DNA of 11,691 nucleotides from Modestobacter sp. (GCA_025963425.1 JAOPUQ010000180.1:1-11691); one strand, 5' to 3'. Shown: positions 1-8,838, counted from the stretch's first letter. Made by a program: numbers and translations. The notes: a model not told the origin generated them from the sequence alone.

Positions 1-921
1 GCCGCCCTCGGAGTGGTCGATCCGGGCACCGGCGGCGCGCACCGCGGCGGCCAGTCGGTCCCGGCGCAACCGGTAGCGCTCCCGCTGGGCGGTGACGTGC
101 TCGTCGTCGGCCAGCGCCGCGGCCATCGCCGCCTGCACCGGCGTCGGCACCAGCAGGCCCAGGTGGCGGCGCACCTCCCAGACCCGGCGCACCAGGGCCG
201 TGTCACCGGAGAGCATCACGGCGCGGTAACAGGCCGCCGTGGACTGCTTCGACAGCGAGTGGACCGCGAGCAGGCCGGTGTGGTCCGGGCCGGCGATGTC
301 CGGGTGCAGCACCGAGCGCGGGACGACGTCCCAGCCCAGCTCGATGTAGCACTCGTCGGCCACGACCGGCACGCCGTGCTCCCGCCCCCAGGTGACCCAG
401 GCGCGCAGCTCGTCGTCGGTGAGCACCCGACCGTTCGGGTTGCCCGGCGAGTTGAGCCAGACCAGGGCGGCCTCGCCGGGATCGGCGGGCGGCGTGTCGG
501 TGCGCAGCACCTGCAGCCCGGCGACGACCGCGCCGACCTCGTAGGTCGGGTAGGCGACCTCCGGGATGAGCACCGTGCCCGAGCCGAGCAGCCCCAGCAG
601 CGTGGGCAGCAGCGCCACCAGCTCCTTGGAGCCGACGGTCGGGATCACCGACGGGTCGGCGCCCAGCGGATCGGCCAGCTGGACACCGAGCCGCCGCGAC
701 AGCCAGCCCGCGGCGGAGCGGCGGACGTCGGCGGTGCCCAGCGCCGTCGGGTAGCCGGGGGCGTTCCCCGCTGCGGCCAGCGCTTCACCGAGCACCGATG
801 GGGTGGCGTCGACCGGGGTGCCGATGGACAGGTCGACGACCCCGCCCGGATGTTCCGCCGCGCGGGCACGCGCCGGGCCGAGCGAGTCCCAGGGGAAGTC
901 CGGCAGCTGCCGGGACGTCAC
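1..921 (-). CDS. dapC: Succinyldiaminopimelate transaminase DapC, 3' end outside the window
   Basis: A pyridoxal-phosphate aminotransferase (class I/II, fold type I). The actinobacterial DapC family makes N-succinyl-L,L-diaminopimelate from the 2-amino-6-oxo precursor using glutamate, in cytosolic lysine and peptidoglycan-diaminopimelate synthesis. 307 residues are visible; the family is about 360, so roughly 55 C-terminal residues lie beyond base 1. Visible motifs: substrate/cofactor segment YPTYEVG (124-130), NSPGNPNG (157-164), DECY (189-192, the aspartate that contacts the pyridine nitrogen), and SLSK with the Schiff-base lysine at about K225, followed eight residues later by R233 (phosphate-binding arginine spacing). 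The GTG start overlaps the fdxA stop by four bases (GTGA), so the two are translationally coupled. Adjacency to a seven-iron ferredoxin is typical of actinobacterial dapC. Oddity: the residues after the lysine (QSTAACYRAV) depart from the SKRSNLAGYRAG form I expect. Another class I aminotransferase specificity cannot be excluded. Confidence 0.82.
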   Translation of the reverse strand, partial: MTSRQLPDFPWDSLGPARARAAEHPGGVVDLSIGTPVDATPSVLGEALAAAGNAPGYPTALGTADVRRSAAGWLSRRLGVQLADPLGADPSVIPTVGSKELVALLPTLLGLLGSGTVLIPEVAYPTYEVGAVVAGLQVLRTDTPPADPGEAALVWLNSPGNPNGRVLTDDELRAWVTWGREHGVPVVADECYIELGWDVVPRSVLHPDIAGPDHTGLLAVHSLSKQSTAACYRAVMLSGDTALVRRVWEVRRHLGLLVPTPVQAAMAAALADDEHVTAQRERYRLRRDRLAAAVRAAGARIDHSEGG

Positions 922-1238
922 TCCCCCTGCGGGGGGAGCGCGGCGACCAGCGGGTGGTCCTTGGCGATCTTGCCGGTCTTGGCGGCACCGCCGGGGCTAC
1001 CCAGGTCGGAGAAGAACTCCACGTTGGCGTTGTAGACGTCCTTCCACTTGTCCGGGACATCGTCCTCGTAGTAGATGGCCTCCACCGGGCAGACCGGCTC
1101 GCAGGCACCACAGTCGACGCACTCGTCGGGGTGGATGTAGAGCATCCGCTCGCCCTCGTAGATGCAGTCCACCGGACACTCGTCGATGCACGCCTTGTCG
1201 AGGACGTCGACACAAGCCTGGGTGATGACGTAGGTCAC
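918..1238 (-). CDS. fdxA: Seven-iron ferredoxin ([3Fe-4S][4Fe-4S])
   Basis: A 106-residue soluble electron carrier. The cysteine pattern is C9, C17, C21, C25, then C40, C43, C46, C50-Pro. By comparison with Azotobacter ferredoxin I, C9/C17/C50 would hold a [3Fe-4S] cluster and C21/C40/C43/C46 a [4Fe-4S] cluster, with C25 matching the known free cysteine. The acidic C-terminal extension (about 60-106) is usual for the actinobacterial FdxA/FdxC group. The GTG start at 1238 is chosen because a strong ribosome binding site (GGAGGA, plus-strand 1243-1248) sits 4 bases before it and the family begins with TYVITQ-type sequence; the longer reading back to 1430 has no such support. It overlaps dapC by 4 bases. 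Redox partners cannot be read from the sequence; cytochrome P450s or oxidoreductases are common partners in actinobacteria. Confidence 0.95.
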   Translation of the reverse strand: MTYVITQACVDVLDKACIDECPVDCIYEGERMLYIHPDECVDCGACEPVCPVEAIYYEDDVPDKWKDVYNANVEFFSDLGSPGGAAKTGKIAKDHPLVAALPPQGE

Positions 1239-1269
1239 GGGTTCCTCCGAGGACGCACGGGCGGTGACT

Positions 1270-1285
1270 CCTGGACACGTCCAGG
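1270..1285. promoter_or_regulatory. 16-bp palindrome in the fdxA leader
   Basis: CCTGGAC-AC-GTCCAGG is a perfect inverted repeat with 7-base arms and a 2-base centre, about 32 bases upstream of the fdxA start. A 2-base centre is too tight for an RNA hairpin without opening a pair, so a protein-binding operator is at least as likely as an RNA structure. The regulator is unknown. A possible -10 element (GATACT on the minus strand, plus 1305-1310) lies just upstream, which would place the palindrome in the early transcribed region. Confidence 0.4.
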
Positions 1286-1397
1286 GCCGGGTTCGATCTT
1301 CCCCAGTATCCCTTGCCCCTCCTGCCCCGGCGAAACGGGTCGGTCGGGCGGGCAGACGCCCCGTCCGGTCCGGCCTCCTGGACGGGCGACTCCCTCG

Positions 1398-2303
1398 ATG
1401 GAGACGGGTGCCGTCGAGGAAGTCAAGCAACCCACTGTGGCGCCGATCACTGCAAGCATGTCAGAGATGGTGGCGGACCACAGGGTCGCCGTTCGCTCGA
1501 CGTCGCCGTTCCTGCAGGCCGTCTGCGAGCACGCCCCCTCGGCAGTGCGGGAACAGCGGTTCAAGACCCCCGTGGCGCTGTCGTGGTCGCCCTTCCTGTC
1601 GCAGGTGGTCCAGGAGCGCCGCTCGACGGCGGTCGACGACGGCGCCCCAGCTCGCCCTCGCCGCCGCGGAGGCCTGGACCCGACGGTCCGAACGGCGACG
1701 GATGGCACAGGCCGGCGTGCTGCTCGGCCTGATCGAGACCGCGACCACGGCCACGTTCCTGGAGCAGCTGCTCGCAGCCGCGTGCGAGCAGCTGGCCGAG
1801 TCGGGCGAGGTCGAGCGCGCCTGCGTCTTCCTGTTGGAGGACGGTGCGCTGACTCCGCGGATGGCCTGTTACGCCGACGGCCGGCGCGACCAGGCCAGCT
1901 GGACCCCGTTCCGGGCCGCTCCGGTGCCGCTGGAGCTGGCCGAGACCGTCCTCCGCTCCGGGGAACCGCTGGCCGCGGACCGCGACTGGAGCCTGTTGGG
2001 AGCACAGCGCCGCCTACCTGCTCGGTGCACGAGCTCAAGCTCGACCGGAGCTTCGTCACCCACCTCACCTCCGACCCGCGGGCGGCGGCGATCGTGCGCA
2101 GCACGGTCCAGCTGGGCCAGGAGCTGGGCACGACGATCGTGGCCGAGGGGATCGAGGACGGCGGGACCCTCGCCACCCTCCAGCGGTGGGGCTGCGACGT
2201 CGCGCAGGGCTACCACATCGCTGCGCCGATGCCGGCCGGCTCGTTCCTCGGCTGGCTCGGCGCCCACCCGGTGCGCACCCCCGTCGACCCGCTGCCGGCC
2301 TGA
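1398..2303 (+). pseudogene. Decayed GAF...EAL cyclic-di-GMP phosphodiesterase-type gene
   Basis: Three pieces with coding-type third-position GC can be read in different frames. Piece 1 starts at ATG 1398 (about 80 residues; contains PFLQAVCEHAPSAV) and runs to a CCCC run at 1645-1648, where the coding frame steps. Piece 2 (about 1645-1995) reads AAAEAWTRRSERRRMAQAGV, then a GAF-like segment (ACVFLLEDGALTPRMACYAD). Piece 3 (about 2027-2303), back in the first frame, is the last third of an EAL domain: HELKLDRSFV, TIVAEGIED and CDVAQGYHIAAPMP, ending in TGA at 2301-2303. The rest of the GAF domain, any GGDEF domain and the EAL signature itself are absent, so a functional phosphodiesterase cannot be produced. 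Intact relatives are multi-domain GAF-GGDEF-EAL or GAF-EAL proteins controlling cyclic-di-GMP. No good ribosome binding site precedes 1398, so the 5' boundary is uncertain; a short GAF-only product from ATG 1702 is possible but unsupported. Confidence 0.75.
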
Positions 2304-2320
2304 CCTCGGAGGATGTCCCC

Positions 2321-3073
2321 ATGGGGCAGAAGCGGTCACCGCTGGGCGTCGTCGACCTCGAGCTGGTCGCCGCCCGCGGCTGGCCGGGGCTGGAGTCCGG
2401 CCGCCTCGGCGACTGGCTGCTGCGTGCCGGCGGCGGCTTCACCGGACGGGCCAACTCGGCGCTGGTCGTCGGCGACCCCGGGACGACGCTGCCCGAGGCC
2501 GTGGACGCCGTCGCCCGCTGGTACGACGACCGCGGCCTGCAGCCCTGCGCGCAGCTGCCCGGCCGGCAGTCCCGGGCCGCGGACGAGGCGTTCACCGCGG
2601 CCGGCTGGGAACGGGACGCGGACGTCCTGGTGCTCACCGCACCGCTGACCGGTACCGCTGTGCCCGGGGTGCCGGTCGACCTCTCCCCCACTCCGGACGA
2701 CGCCTGGCTGGCCGGCTACCGCTACCGGGGGGCGGAGCTGCCGGCGGTGGCCCGCGAGGTGCTCACCCGGGCCGAGGACGTCACCTTCGCCTCGGTCCGG
2801 CTCACGCCCGCGCCGGCACCGCTCGCCGCGGTCGCCCGGGGCGCGGTCAGCGACGGCTGGCTGGGTGTCACGGCGGTGACCGTCGACGAGCGGCACCGCC
2901 GTCGCGGGCTGGCCACGGCGGTGATGTCGGCACTGCAGGGCTGGGCCGCGGGGCGCGGCGCCACCTCGGTCTACCTGCAGGTCCTGGCGGACAACGCGCC
3001 CGCGCTGGCGCTGTACCGCCGGGCGGGCTTCATCGAGCACCACCGCTATCACTACCGGCGCCGGCCGGGCTGA
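2321..3073 (+). CDS. GNAT family N-acetyltransferase
   Basis: A 250-residue cytosolic acetyl-CoA-dependent acetyltransferase; substrate unknown. The C-terminal half (about 120-250) is a recognisable GNAT domain: beta strand WLGVTAVTV, then the acetyl-CoA pyrophosphate loop RRRGLA (193-198, the R-x-x-G-x-A signature), and motif B LADNAPALALYRRAGF (222-237). The N-terminal half (WLLRAGGGFTGRANSAL, 32-48) is typical of a two-domain actinobacterial GNAT group with a degenerate first domain; I recall relatives such as Rv0428c/cg3035, one of which is reported as an N-acetylglutamate synthase, but I cannot confirm membership. The ATG at 2321 is supported by GGAGG (2308-2312) with 8-base spacing. Its 3' end overlaps the convergent membrane-protein gene by 44 bases. 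It is not the mycothiol synthase MshD, which has two full GNAT domains and is longer. Confidence 0.85.
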   Translation: MGQKRSPLGVVDLELVAARGWPGLESGRLGDWLLRAGGGFTGRANSALVVGDPGTTLPEAVDAVARWYDDRGLQPCAQLPGRQSRAADEAFTAAGWERDADVLVLTAPLTGTAVPGVPVDLSPTPDDAWLAGYRYRGAELPAVAREVLTRAEDVTFASVRLTPAPAPLAAVARGAVSDGWLGVTAVTVDERHRRRGLATAVMSALQGWAAGRGATSVYLQVLADNAPALALYRRAGFIEHHRYHYRRRPG

Positions 3074-3455
3074 CCGCCGGCCGGCGGGGCTCGCCCAGCA
3101 CGCGCCCGACCCCGAAGGCCGCGGAGACCACTCCGAGCAGCAGGAACGCCAGGTTCACGACCTGGGTGGCCCCGTCGCCGCCGGTGATCAGCAGGTCGCC
3201 CTCGGGACGGCGCACCGCCCCGCCCACGGCCACCGCCAGCCACACCACCGCCGGCAGCACGGCGACGGCACGGGAGCCGGACAGCCGCCGGGCCGAGGCG
3301 GTCAGCAGCAGGTTGCCCACCACCGCGCCCAGCACCGAGACCGGCACCGGGACCCCGCCGACCCGCAGGGGCAGCCAGAGCACCTCGACCACGGCCAGCC
3401 AGGCCGACACCAGGACGGCCGCCAGCGACCAGCCCAGCGGCCGCAGGGCGCTCAC
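3030..3455 (-). CDS. Small four-helix membrane protein next to mshB (DUF6113-like)
   Basis: A 141-residue integral membrane protein of unknown function. Four hydrophobic segments are visible at about 9-30, 35-55, 63-81 and 98-117, followed by a short Pro/Gly/Ser-rich cytosolic or external tail. No catalytic motif is seen. The GTG start overlaps the mshB stop by four bases (GTGA), implying translational coupling, and no other start has better support. In other actinobacteria a small membrane protein commonly follows mshB; I recall this as DUF6113, but the family name here rests on context and topology rather than a search. Its last 44 bases overlap, on the opposite strand, the end of the GNAT gene. 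Confidence 0.75.
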   Translation of the reverse strand: MSALRPLGWSLAAVLVSAWLAVVEVLWLPLRVGGVPVPVSVLGAVVGNLLLTASARRLSGSRAVAVLPAVVWLAVAVGGAVRRPEGDLLITGGDGATQVVNLAFLLLGVVSAAFGVGRVLGEPRRPAVSPAGAGSDSGGAR

Positions 3456-4348
3456 CCCGTCAGTCCAGCGAAGAGGTCGTCCTCCCAGCCGGCCGGCCCC
3501 ACGCCGGCCGGGCCCCGCTGCCCACGGACCAGCCGGTAGTACTCGGTGGCGAGGACCTGATGGCCCAGGTTGTTCGACAGCGCGAAGAACGGGCCGTCGA
3601 CGGTCATCTGCGTGGGGTGCGCCCGCATGGCCGCCTCCTTCGCCGCCGCCTGCCCGGGGCTGTCGACCGCGGCGGTCACCAGGTCGTCGGAGACCGCGAA
3701 CGGCACCTCGTCGACGTCGCCGAGGCCGGCGAAGGGCGAGGCCTCCCCCAGCGCGGCCATCGCCTCGATGCCCAGGCGCATCACCGAGCGCGGCATGCAG
3801 CACCAGTAGACCTTGGCGACGTCCCAGGGAGCGCCGAGGTCGGGGCGGTACCCGGGGTCGGCGGCCAGCTCGACCGCCCGCATCGCCACCCGGTGGGCCT
3901 GGATGTGGTCGGGGTGGCCGTAGCCGCCGTTCTCGTCGTAGGTGACGACCACCTGCGGGCGCACCTCACGGACGACGGCCACCGCATGCGCGGCCGCGTC
4001 CTCGACGTCGGCGTTCCAGAACGCCCGGGGGTGCCCGTTGGCCGAGGTGCCCATCATCCCGGAGTCCCGGAACCTGCCGGCGCCGCCGAGGAACCGCCAG
4101 TCGGTGACGCCGAGGGCTTCCATGGCGGCGGCGAGCTCACCGATCCGGTAGCCGCCGAGCTGGTCGGCCTGGTCAGCGGCCAGCTGCGCGAGCTCGGGCA
4201 CGAGCACCTCACCCTCCTCGCCCAGGGTGCAGGTGAGCAGGGTGACGTGCGCACCCTCGGCGACGTAACGGGCCATGGTGGCCCCGTTGTTGATCGTCTC
4301 GTCGTCGGGATGGGCGTGCACGAAGAGCACGCGGCGGGAGGGAGTCAC
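3452..4348 (-). CDS. mshB: N-acetyl-1-D-myo-inositol-2-amino-2-deoxy-alpha-D-glucopyranoside deacetylase (mycothiol step 2)
   Basis: A zinc-dependent deacetylase of the LmbE/PIG-L fold that removes acetate from GlcNAc-inositol to give GlcN-inositol, the acceptor for cysteine in mycothiol synthesis. From the GTG at 4348 it has 298 residues, close to the roughly 300 of M. tuberculosis MshB. Zinc-site motifs: HAHPDDE (H13, D16; D15 is the candidate general base) and GGYGHPDH (H145, H148), with Y143 matching the family's mobile catalytic tyrosine. CTLGEEGEV (40-48) is also MshB-typical. Start choice: in-frame GTGs exist at 4408, 4381 and 4348; none has a well-spaced ribosome binding site (a GGAGGG lies 18 bases before 4348). 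4348 is preferred because it aligns with the start of known MshB proteins. It lies 72 bases downstream of the ATPase gene on the same strand and overlaps the next gene by 4 bases, so it probably shares the importer transcript. The mycothiol conjugate amidase Mca is a homologue, but context and length favour MshB. Confidence 0.92.
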   Translation of the reverse strand: MTPSRRVLFVHAHPDDETINNGATMARYVAEGAHVTLLTCTLGEEGEVLVPELAQLAADQADQLGGYRIGELAAAMEALGVTDWRFLGGAGRFRDSGMMGTSANGHPRAFWNADVEDAAAHAVAVVREVRPQVVVTYDENGGYGHPDHIQAHRVAMRAVELAADPGYRPDLGAPWDVAKVYWCCMPRSVMRLGIEAMAALGEASPFAGLGDVDEVPFAVSDDLVTAAVDSPGQAAAKEAAMRAHPTQMTVDGPFFALSNNLGHQVLATEYYRLVRGQRGPAGVGPAGWEDDLFAGLTG

Positions 4349-4420
4349 GCGAGGATTACATCGCGACCCTCCGGGCCGCACCGCGGCCAGGTGCCGTTCC
4401 CCGGTCACGTTGAGCCGTGA

Positions 4421-5481
<1,061 letters not shown>

Positions 5482-5485
<4 letters not shown>

Positions 5486-6828
5486 GCCCGGTCTCCGTTC
5501 GTGGTTCCCGTGGTGGAGGCGGTGTTCCCGGTGCCGACCACGCTGCCGGTGTCCGGACGTCCCGTGCCGGCCTCGGTCTGGCCGGCCGGCGGAGTGCCGG
5601 GGGCGACGGCCTCGCGGGCGCCCTCACCGGTGGCGAGGTCGGCCGGCATGACCTCGGCGGCCAGCACCACGTCCTGCGCGGTCTCGCTGAACACCTCGGC
5701 GGCGTGCCCGTGGGCCCGGGCGACCTGGTCGGTGCGGATGCAGGCGGCGTTGTGCGCCGGCCCGACCTGGAAGAGGGGCGGCTCCGCCACGTCGCACTCC
5801 GCGATGTGCAGCGGGCAGCGCGGCGCGAAGGGGCAGCCGGGCGGCATGTTGACCACCGAGGGCGGCGAACCGGTGATCGGGGTCAGCCGTTCGCGGCTGG
5901 TGGAGTCCACGCGCGGCAGCGAGCCGAGCAGCCCGAGGGTGTAGGGCATCCGCGGCTCGTAGTAGATGTCCTCCACGCTGCCGATCTCGACGGGCCGGCC
6001 GGCGTACATGACCAGCACCCGGTCGGCGATGCCGGCCACGACGCCCAGGTCGTGGGTGATCAGCACCATGGCCGCGCCGGTCTCCTGCAGCGCCGTCTGC
6101 AGCACCTCGAGGATCTGGGCCTGCACGGTGACGTCCAGCGCCGTCGTCGGCTCGTCGGCGATGATCACCTCGGGCTGGTTGGCCATCGCGATCGCGATGA
6201 CCACGCGCTGCCGCATACCGCCGGAGAACTCGTGCGGGTAGGAGCGCACCCGCTCCTTGGCGTTCGGGATGCCGACCAGCTCCAGCAGGTCCACGGCACG
6301 CGCCTCGGCGGCCTTGGACGACAGCGACCTGTCGTGGGTGCGCAGCGTCTCCTCGATCTGGTAACCGATCTTGTACACCGGGTCGAGCGAGGTCATCGGG
6401 TCCTGGAAGATCATCGACACGCCCTTGCCGCGGACCCGCGACATGCTGCGGTCGCTCTGCCCCAGCAGCTCCTGGCCGCGGTACTTGACCGAGCCGGTGA
6501 CCCGCGCCGACGCGGGTAGCAGGCCCATCACCGCCAGCGACGTCACCGACTTGCCCGAACCGGACTCACCGACGATGCCGAGCACCTCACCGGAGCGCAG
6601 CGCGTAGTCGACACCACGGACGGCGTGCACCGAGCCGTCCTCGGTGGGGAACCGGACGTTGAGGTCGCTGACCTGCAGCAGCGGCGCCGAGGGGTCGAAG
6701 CCGCCCAGGCTCGTCGTCCGCGAGCCGGCCTGGCTGAGGGTGCCGGTGGAGGTGGCGGTGGACGAAGCGCCGGCGGGCGTCGCGCCGGCCCCGGACATAC
6801 CGGTGCCCGTGGTCCCGAGGGTGGACAT
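5482..6828 (-). CDS. Peptide ABC transporter ATP-binding protein, DppD/OppD type, with low-complexity tails
   Basis: A 448-residue ATPase, partner of the DppF/OppF-type subunit. Walker A GESGSGKS (87-94), Q-loop Q142, signature FSGGM (201-205), Walker B VIIADE (221-226) and H259 are intact. The C-terminal oligopeptide domain carries cysteines 332, 338, 345 and 363, the likely iron-sulfur quartet. It is about 100 residues longer than usual (about 330-350): residues 1-47 are rich in Gly/Ser/Thr/Ala, and 370-448 form an Ala/Thr/Gly-rich tail without recognisable domain. The ATG at 6828 is chosen because AGGAG lies 4 bases before it; the in-frame extension to 6903 runs into the upstream permease gene. 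It begins 22 bases after that permease stops and overlaps the next gene by 4 bases. Confidence 0.93.
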
Positions 6829-6850
6829 GGAACTCCTGTTCAGCGGTCTG

Positions 6851-7819
6851 TCAGGCCCGCACGCGGCGGTTGCTCGGGTCGAAGGCATCGCGGATGCCGT
6901 CACCGATCAGGTTGATCGACAGCACGATCACCAGCAGCGCGATGCCCGGGAAGTAGAAGAGCCACGGCCGGGTGCTCGCCGCCTGCACGCCGTCGGAGAC
7001 CAGGCGGCCCAGCGACGTCTGGTTGGCGCCGTTGACACCGAAGCCCAGGTAGGTCAACGCCGCCTCGAGGGTGATGGCGGTGGCCGCGGCCAGCGTCGTC
7101 CAGACGATCAGCGAGCCGAGGGTGTTCGGGATCAGGTGCTTGAAGATGATCCGGCTGTTGGAGGCGCCCATCGCGTGGGCGGCCTCGACGTACTCCTTCT
7201 CCCGGAGGGAGAGGAACTGGCTGCGCACGATGCGGGCGAGGTCCAACCAGCCGAACAGACCCAGGATGACGCCGACGCCCAGCGGGGTGCGGGAGCCCGG
7301 GAAGTTGCTGGCCACGACGATCAGCACGACCAGCAGCGGGACGGTCAGGATCAGGTCGACGAAGCGCATCAGCAGGCTGTCGACCCACTTCCCGAAGTAA
7401 CCGGCCAGCGCGCCGACCAGCAGACCGAGCGGGAAGGCGATCACGACGAAGAGCAGCACGATGAACAGCGAGCGCTGCACACCGGTCATGATCCCCGCCA
7501 TCAGGTCGCGGCCGATGGCGTCGCTGCCCATCAGGTAGCCGTCGGTGCCCGGGGGCACCGACTGCGCGTTCCGGTTCAGCTCGTCGTAGGCCTTGCCGGT
7601 GATGAACGGACCGAGGAACCCGAAGATCAGCAGCAGCACGAAGATGACCAGCCCGGTCATCCCGACCCCGTTGTGCAGGAACCGCCGGATGATCTGTTGC
7701 CGCTGGCTGCGGGCCTTGACGGTGAACTCACGCTCGACCCCGCCGCCGCTCTGCGGGCTGCCCGGAACGGCGGGCAGGACCCCGCCGGCGGTGTCTGTGG
7801 CGGCCTGGGTGGTGGCCAT
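6851..7819 (-). CDS. Peptide ABC transporter permease, DppC/OppC type
   Basis: A 322-residue inner-membrane permease of the binding-protein-dependent family. A cytosolic N-terminal region of about 50 residues precedes the first helix (53-73). Then comes the DppC-type external loop with GTDGYLMGSDAIGRD (91-105), the helices at about 117-140, 150-171, 180-196 and 232-262, and a last one at about 287-307. The cytoplasmic coupling loop EYVEAAHAMGASNSRIIFKH (209-228) is the EAA motif that contacts the ATPases. The ATG at 7819 is 29 bases after the stop of the partner permease, with a weak AAAGG ahead of it. The longer in-frame reading to 8287 overlaps the upstream permease and is rejected. It pairs with the neighbouring DppB-type gene. 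Confidence 0.95.
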   Translation of the reverse strand: MATTQAATDTAGGVLPAVPGSPQSGGGVEREFTVKARSQRQQIIRRFLHNGVGMTGLVIFVLLLIFGFLGPFITGKAYDELNRNAQSVPPGTDGYLMGSDAIGRDLMAGIMTGVQRSLFIVLLFVVIAFPLGLLVGALAGYFGKWVDSLLMRFVDLILTVPLLVVLIVVASNFPGSRTPLGVGVILGLFGWLDLARIVRSQFLSLREKEYVEAAHAMGASNSRIIFKHLIPNTLGSLIVWTTLAAATAITLEAALTYLGFGVNGANQTSLGRLVSDGVQAASTRPWLFYFPGIALLVIVLSINLIGDGIRDAFDPSNRRVRA

Positions 7820-7848
7820 GGTGTGCCTTTCTCTCTCGCTCGGGCGGC

Positions 7849-8838
7849 TCAGGCCAGCCGGATCCGTGGGTCGAGCACCGCGTACAGGATGTCGGCGATC
7901 AGGTTGAACACGACGACGAACACGGCGCTGACCAGCAGCCAGCCGAGGACGACGTTGATGTCGTTCTGGCCGATGCCGCTCTTGAGCAGGTACTCGCCCA
8001 TGCCGTGCCAGACGAAGACCGTCTCGGTGATGACCGCACCCCCGAACAGGGTGCCGATGCCGAGCGCAACCACCGTGGTCAACGGGATGAGCGCGTTGCG
8101 CAGGCCGTGCTTGACCACGGTGCGCCGGTAGGTGAGGCCCTTGGCCCGGGCCAGCCGCATGTAGTCCGAGCCCAGCACGTCGAGCATCGCGGCGCGCTGG
8201 AAGCGGCTCCAGGCGGCGAAGGACAGCATCGCCAGGCTGATCGTCGGCAGGATCAGGTGGCCCAGCCGGTCCGACCACAGCTCCCACCCGCTCGCGTACA
8301 GCGAGAGGCCGGGGGTCTCCTCACCGATCGTGTACAGCACCTGGGAGCCGAGCAGGTCGTTCACCCCGCCGGCCACGAACTCCTTGAGCAATGCGGCGAA
8401 CCAGAAGGTCGGCAGCGCGATCAGGATGTAGACCAGGAAGGTCAAGGCATAGTCCGACGCCCTGTACTGCCGGACGGCGCCGATCACGCCGACCACGACG
8501 GCCAGCAGTACGGCGATGACCACCGCGGCCACGATCATCCGACCGGTGACCAGGATCCGGCCGCCGAGCTGTTCGGCCACCGGGGTGCCATTGATCGTCT
8601 CGCCGAAGTCACCGGTGAGGACACCGGACAACCAGTGCCAGTACCGGATGAAGAAATTGTCGTTCAGCCCCAACTGCTCGCGGAGGTTGTCGAAGAACGC
8701 CGGCGGTGGAGTCGGCTGACGCCGGTAGTACTGGGCCAGCGGATCGAAGCTGGCCGCACACAGTGTGAAGACCAGGAACGAGCTGACCAGCAACACGAGG
8801 ACCGACGCCAGGATTCGTCGGATCGTGAAGAAGAACAT
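7849..8838 (-). CDS. Peptide ABC transporter permease, DppB/OppB type
   Basis: A 329-residue inner-membrane permease. The N-terminal helix (5-28) in FFTIRRILASVLVLLVSSFLV is followed by the external region characteristic of the DppB/OppB group (NLREQLGLND, RYWHWLSGVLTGDFGET), then helices at about 101-121, 130-151, 195-212, 248-272 and 298-322. The EAA loop DYMRLARAKGLTYRRTVVKH (225-244) is intact. The ATG at 8838 has an AAGG-type ribosome binding site about 8 bases ahead. It is the first gene after the 324-bp gap that separates the binding protein from the rest, and 29 bases separate it from the DppC-type gene. It forms the heterodimeric channel with that gene's product. Confidence 0.95.
   Translation of the reverse strand: MFFFTIRRILASVLVLLVSSFLVFTLCAASFDPLAQYYRRQPTPPPAFFDNLREQLGLNDNFFIRYWHWLSGVLTGDFGETINGTPVAEQLGGRILVTGRMIVAAVVIAVLLAVVVGVIGAVRQYRASDYALTFLVYILIALPTFWFAALLKEFVAGGVNDLLGSQVLYTIGEETPGLSLYASGWELWSDRLGHLILPTISLAMLSFAAWSRFQRAAMLDVLGSDYMRLARAKGLTYRRTVVKHGLRNALIPLTTVVALGIGTLFGGAVITETVFVWHGMGEYLLKSGIGQNDINVVLGWLLVSAVFVVVFNLIADILYAVLDPRIRLA

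Noticed and set aside
13..1035. 340-residue plus-strand open frame
   Set aside because: Antisense to dapC and fdxA, whose motifs are clear; the translation is Arg/Gly/His-rich with no family resemblance.
1290..1350. SigB/SigF-like promoter for fdxA (GTTT...GGGATA on the minus strand)
   Set aside because: The spacer is about 20 bases, too long for that class, and the -10 box is imperfect.
2321..3073. GNAT gene as mycothiol synthase MshD
   Set aside because: It is near mshB, but it is too short for MshD (about 300 residues with two full GNAT domains) and its N-terminal half belongs to a different GNAT group.
1264..3945. 893-residue plus-strand open frame
   Set aside because: It crosses the GAF remnant, then runs out of frame through the GNAT gene and antisense to mshB; beyond about 1995 its composition (Arg/Pro/Ser-rich) is that of a GC-rich shadow frame.
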